Shown here: positions 60,543-64,000 of the stretch, piece by piece
How positions within the stretch are numbered: position 1 is the first letter of the stretch
How the letters are laid out: each line of letters begins with the position of its first letter
Program-made: the position numbers and the translations under genes
Notes under the pieces: generated by a model
Databases searched by the model: none
What the model was told of the DNA's origin: nothing
What the model saw: the letters and a program-made list of their open reading frames with translations, nothing else
Source: Prevotella sp.
Lineage (GTDB): Bacteria; Bacteroidota; Bacteroidia; Bacteroidales; Dysgonomonadaceae
Assembly (NCBI GenBank): GCA_031271965.1
Contig: JAISUS010000003.1
Coordinates: forward strand, 51,462-115,461
Length of the DNA: 64,000 bases
Reading direction: 5' to 3'

Positions 60543-60650
60543 CTAGAAAAGGTTTAATAATCGGATAATCCCCCACCATATCAGGCCTAATCCGACTAAA
60601 GTTGTAACCCAAAATAACAAATATACCCATTTGTATTTTTTTAGTTTCAT
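60543..60650 (-). CDS. Small single-helix membrane protein, 35 residues
   Basis: A short frame reads MKLKKYKWVYLLFWVTTLVG and continues LGLIWWGIIRLLNLF: a basic N-terminus, then one strongly hydrophobic helix, typical of a real small membrane protein. It starts 36 bases after the C11 peptidase stop on the same strand. No family is known to me. A frame in another phase at 60439-60630 covers it but has no protein-like features. Confidence 0.55.
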   Translation of the reverse strand: MKLKKYKWVYLLFWVTTLVGLGLIWWGIIRLLNLF

Positions 60651-60686
60651 AATTTAGTTAAAGATTTACTTAATTGTTTCAACCCT

Positions 60687-61865
60687 TTATAGGCTTTTTG
60701 CTCCAATAGCATTATACCATTCCAATTTTTTATAGGCTGTGTTTAACAATAAAAACTGTTTTTGCTCTATATATACGGTCATACCGGAGTGTGAATGGAT
60801 ATCGAAGCCGTTATTATTTATTAAAAAAGAGGGAGTGGACGCTTTCCATAAAACAGTACGATCAATCAAATAACTGAATTCTTCTTGCTTATTTTCGGGG
60901 AGCGCTTGTGAATAATACTCCTGAAAATCGAAAAATAAGCGGTGAAAATACCTGTCGAAATGCTGATAGTCTACAATATTTACCTGATGCGTCAAGTTAC
61001 AGTTTTCGCGCACATAATTTGCTAATATATCAAGGTGTTGAGTGTCAATGACTGAAAAAGTAGCAGAACGTTCATTCCCTGTTTGATTATCCCAGTATGC
61101 AAATGCTTTGCCGGCAAAAGCGATCAATCCTGTAATTCCATCAAACTGCAAAGGAATGATTTCTTTATAAAGAGGAGTAAATCCCGGAGACAGTATTTCT
61201 GCGGACGAAGCCAATATATAATTTGTTTTATTTTTTAGTTGATATGCTACTTCTATCCCGGCCATAAAGCAAGCTTCGAAGGTGATACATTCAAATGCAT
61301 TGTCAGGAATGGCTGAGGCAAAGTCTATTATGTTCATTTCGGCAGTATCATCTGTTATGATAGACTTCAGATCGATATTGGATTTAGGTGTTAACAATGT
61401 GCCTTGAGGCAACCAGCCGGAAGCATGAGAAAAAACCAGTAAATTGAAAGAAGCTTCAGGATATCGTTCTTTAGCATTAAGAATGACGCGGCGAAAAACT
61501 GCCGGATCGGCAGAATTTTCTGCTTTGTACTCTTCAATTGTTTCGATGTGGTTTTTTTCTCTTATTTCCATTAGACGAGGTATTGCTCCCCGACTATCTA
61601 AATATACAAGGATGCGGTGGTATGAATTGTTATCCATACCGCTGGCTATAGCTTCCAGTTTGGTTTGACCTTCATCCGCAAGGCTATTATCGGATGCCAG
61701 ATAAACCAGTAATACCTGTTTTATCGTTTGTGATTGATCATTATTTTCATTGCAAGAAGTTAGAATAAAATGAAGAATAGCAAATATAAATATATAAGCG
61801 ACCTTACTTATAATATTATAAGTAAGGGTTTTACTCCAATTGAATATTATTCTTCTTTTACTCAT
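60687..61865 (-). CDS. C11 clostripain-family cysteine peptidase lipoprotein
   Basis: A 392-residue peptidase of family C11. An extended N-terminus leads to a lipoprotein signal with the lipobox LTSC (C38). The catalytic dyad is H147 in LLVFSHASGW and C199 in FEACFMAGIEVAY. Related Bacteroides enzymes (fragipain, thetapain) cut after arginine or lysine and process toxins or surface proteins. Gene position between a fimbrillin-like protein and a thioredoxin-like lipoprotein suggests a job on exported proteins. The first 20 residues before the hydrophobic core are unusual and the start could be internal. Confidence 0.88.
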   Translation of the reverse strand: MSKRRIIFNWSKTLTYNIISKVAYIFIFAILHFILTSCNENNDQSQTIKQVLLVYLASDNSLADEGQTKLEAIASGMDNNSYHRILVYLDSRGAIPRLMEIREKNHIETIEEYKAENSADPAVFRRVILNAKERYPEASFNLLVFSHASGWLPQGTLLTPKSNIDLKSIITDDTAEMNIIDFASAIPDNAFECITFEACFMAGIEVAYQLKNKTNYILASSAEILSPGFTPLYKEIIPLQFDGITGLIAFAGKAFAYWDNQTGNERSATFSVIDTQHLDILANYVRENCNLTHQVNIVDYQHFDRYFHRLFFDFQEYYSQALPENKQEEFSYLIDRTVLWKASTPSFLINNNGFDIHSHSGMTVYIEQKQFLLLNTAYKKLEWYNAIGAKSL

Positions 61866-61894
61866 TACTTCATTTGCTGTTGTTCATATGATAT

Positions 61895-64000
61895 TTATTC
61901 GGCTACACAACGGATTGAAAAGCCTAATTGGCGTGTCACGCCCGGATCTAGATTAATGTTATAATTTTGTCCAAAAACCAGATAGTAGGAATTTGTGCTA
62001 TTTGCCGATGAAGACCAATAAGCTCCATTCGTTCCGATTTGAGTTAATGTTCCACCAGAATAGTCCCGATAACCTCCAGCCGGGAAAAATGGTGATCCTA
62101 TACCGGTTTTGTTATATCCCATATTAAATAAATGGCTACCGTCATCTTTGGTAGATACAGTTGTTGTAAACGGAGTAACTATCGTATAGCTTGAAGTTTC
62201 GTAGAATTCCTGAGAGGTCGGCATCCTCCATTTTTTTGTCGGCGATCCGGGAGCCCATCCTTTTTCTGTTAAATGTCTGCAAATATCTCCAACTCCAGTG
62301 CCATCAGTTATTTCATAAAGAAAAGCACGGTCTTTATCAGTTTTTCCGGCTGGAGGATTACTGGTTACACTATTTGTAGAACGAGGAATATCGGCCCATA
62401 CAGATAAACCGGCAGTAAGTACAGTTGTGCTGCCTCCACTTGGAGGATATAGTATGGTTGTTGGTAAATAAATTCCTACAGGTGATATTCCATACAAACT
62501 TCCGGCTTGAAAATAAACTCCCTGGTAATTCTTATGTGTGGTAACGTTTACATCGTCAAATGTAAGTTTTGCTCCATCCCAATAAATATTACTGCCCGCC
62601 CAACCTTTGTGTGCGACAGGATAGTATTCATTGTTCAGATTAAGAATAAGACTTACATCATCAAATTTTTTAGGTGAATCGGGACTCTCAAAAATCACTG
62701 TCACTTGACCTGCCAAACTAAGGGTGTTGCTGGCTACCCTGAAGCTAAGGGCTGTGCCTGTACCTGTATCGATGCTACCGGCGGTTCCTACTTTTAAATT
62801 ATCTGATATTTGCAGATTTAAAAGAGAACCGGTACCGGTGGTTCTGTTCTCTGTGACCGATTTTATTCGCCAGTTAGCATTACTTCTCACATTAAATGTA
62901 TATGTACTACCGTTTGTCCAGTATGAGCTTATTACGTTACTGAAAACAAGATTGTATGTAAACTGCCGTAAAAACAAGCTCTCCGTTAAATAACTGGTAC
63001 CATTGAATACAGTAAAGTCCATTTTAGAAATTTTCATTAAAAACGGATCTGTTGTAAGCTCAGAACCTGTAATTGCCGTTGGTCGAATGGTGAGTAGTTT
63101 ATCGCCGGATGGATCACTGATACTCGATTGCAGGCCAATGCCAGGCCTGTCATAAGCGCCATCAAGTGATAATCCTATACTGCCAATAATGTAATTGGTC
63201 GCAGAAACAGACGCAGAAACAGGAGTCCATTTAAGTCGCAGTTGTTGAGCGTCGGGTTGTACTCCTATTGCCGCAGAGAATACTAATTCTGTAATTTTCT
63301 TTGAACCTGCAGAATCTTTTATACTTAGTGATATTGCTGCATTCGTACCTTGTGTGACTTTAACTATATAATCAAGCCTGCCTGCTTTTATGTGTATATA
63401 ACCTATACGTGTAGAGCCACTTGTGTTTTGATCCAATTTAAGTTTAATATTAGTTGTGGTGTTTGCTGTTCCCGAGGAAATCGGACTACCTGTAGTGGAT
63501 ACCAGGCTCAGCCAATTGATATTGCTTCCTCCTGTATCAACAATTTTATCAACGTTCCAGCCCGAAGGATAATCGGTTGTAACAGAAAAGCTATTGCCTT
63601 CACTCAAGTATGTATGTTCATCGCGTGGTAGAGTAAATTCTCCTACTGATACACCTAGCATATACTGTCCGTCGAAAACAACGTTAGACATTTGTGCGTC
63701 ATTCCATTCTACAATTTCTGCCTTTATATTTACAGGACGAGAGTTGAATGCATCTGTTGGTGTAGGTTGTCCTGGTCCGCTAATTTGAGTTATATTAACT
63801 TTATAATGATGATTTCTCAACAGTGGCAGGTAGGTAGTGGTAGAGGATGCGGTTTGAGCAAAGTCTACACGATAATATGTCGGCTGGCTATCGCCCGTAT
63901 ATGTTCCGCCGATTACTAAACAGGTCGCATTTGAGAAGGATGCTACATTGGCTTTTATAGCTTCGAATGTATATATTTCACCTATTGATGCTATATCTGT
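61895..64000 (-). CDS. Fimbrillin-like surface protein with BACON and FISUMP domains (5' end outside window)
   Basis: The frame is open to the window edge, so at least 701 residues are encoded and the true start lies beyond 64000. The region nearest the edge has a fimbrillin (Mfa/FimA-type) C-terminal motif: TYYRVDF, YLPLLRNHHYKVNI and VNIKAEIVEWNDA. Then come BACON-like beta domains (for example VTTDYPSGWNV with TRIGYIHIKAG and VKVTQGTNA) and a C-terminal FISUMP domain (GAYWSSSANSTNSYYLVFGQ, GFSIRCVAE). Such proteins are exported lipoproteins or pilus tip components that bind glycans or surfaces. A TTG or ATG near 63820 would be an internal start and is not used. Confidence 0.8.
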   Translation of the reverse strand, partial: TDIASIGEIYTFEAIKANVASFSNATCLVIGGTYTGDSQPTYYRVDFAQTASSTTTYLPLLRNHHYKVNITQISGPGQPTPTDAFNSRPVNIKAEIVEWNDAQMSNVVFDGQYMLGVSVGEFTLPRDEHTYLSEGNSFSVTTDYPSGWNVDKIVDTGGSNINWLSLVSTTGSPISSGTANTTTNIKLKLDQNTSGSTRIGYIHIKAGRLDYIVKVTQGTNAAISLSIKDSAGSKKITELVFSAAIGVQPDAQQLRLKWTPVSASVSATNYIIGSIGLSLDGAYDRPGIGLQSSISDPSGDKLLTIRPTAITGSELTTDPFLMKISKMDFTVFNGTSYLTESLFLRQFTYNLVFSNVISSYWTNGSTYTFNVRSNANWRIKSVTENRTTGTGSLLNLQISDNLKVGTAGSIDTGTGTALSFRVASNTLSLAGQVTVIFESPDSPKKFDDVSLILNLNNEYYPVAHKGWAGSNIYWDGAKLTFDDVNVTTHKNYQGVYFQAGSLYGISPVGIYLPTTILYPPSGGSTTVLTAGLSVWADIPRSTNSVTSNPPAGKTDKDRAFLYEITDGTGVGDICRHLTEKGWAPGSPTKKWRMPTSQEFYETSSYTIVTPFTTTVSTKDDGSHLFNMGYNKTGIGSPFFPAGGYRDYSGGTLTQIGTNGAYWSSSANSTNSYYLVFGQNYNINLDPGVTRQLGFSIRCVAE

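Noticed and set aside
60439..60630. 63-codon minus-strand frame
   Set aside because: It overlaps the more convincing 35-residue membrane protein in another frame and has no domain or signal features.
1..64000. CRISPR arrays, complete insertion sequences, rRNA operons, origins
   Set aside because: No regularly spaced repeats of 25-40 bases, no transposase or integrase gene and no rRNA-like sequence were seen.

Overview
The window looks like chromosomal DNA of an AT-rich anaerobic Bacteroidales bacterium, most likely a Dysgonomonas-like member of the Dysgonomonadaceae. This rests on gene families, not on a 16S gene. Supporting signs are the repeated -7 promoter motif TAnnTTTG typical of Bacteroidetes, a DUF4374/PepSY/TonB iron locus of the Xus type, GH92 and GH125 mannosidases, a fimbrillin/BACON/FISUMP surface protein, a C11 clostripain-like peptidase and a long NusB.

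Layout. 1-264 is the tail of a glycosyltransferase. 393-11181 (+) is housekeeping: rarA, a BamE-like lipoprotein, dnaK, a secreted C1 peptidase, nusB-yajC-ybbR-coaE, then a carbonic anhydrase overlapping znuA-znuC with no permease. 11286-15453 (-) is an etfB-etfA-acyl-CoA dehydrogenase operon carrying an intruding four-helix-bundle (S23-type) gene and simple repeats; pheT follows (-). 18532-24423 (+) holds a CNNM/CBS membrane protein, a CPA2 antiporter and a TPR protein. mgtE (-) has a leader with a 14-codon acidic/proline ORF and a hairpin over its start. A phosphohexomutase, a TetR/SMR exporter pair with matching operators, and tRNA-Phe come next.

29882-43857 (+) is a surface polysaccharide cluster: a truncated rmlB, rmlA, rmlC, a Wzx flippase, an SDR, a thiamine-diphosphate enzyme, a pyruvyl transferase, three glycosyltransferases, a Wzy-like polymerase, an acetyltransferase, and two heptose genes (hddA, gmhA). 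43875-48649 (-) is a xusABC-like xenosiderophore uptake operon. 48865-55039 (+) holds thymidine kinase, a GH125/GH92 mannosidase pair and an ABC-F protein whose leader has a mini-ORF and two mutually exclusive hairpins. 55106-58945 (-) is pflB-pflA-focA (pyruvate to formate and its export), preceded by a cobalamin riboswitch. 59495-64000 (-) encodes a large fimbrillin-like surface protein (running off the end), a C11 peptidase, a 35-residue membrane protein and a TlpA-like lipoprotein.

The most interesting signals are regulatory: the mgtE leader, which resembles enterobacterial mgtL in logic but not in sequence; the B12 riboswitch in front of pyruvate formate-lyase, with repeat-type insertions in its peripheral loops; and the attenuator-like ABC-F leader. 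No CRISPR array, rRNA operon, transposase or complete insertion sequence was seen.
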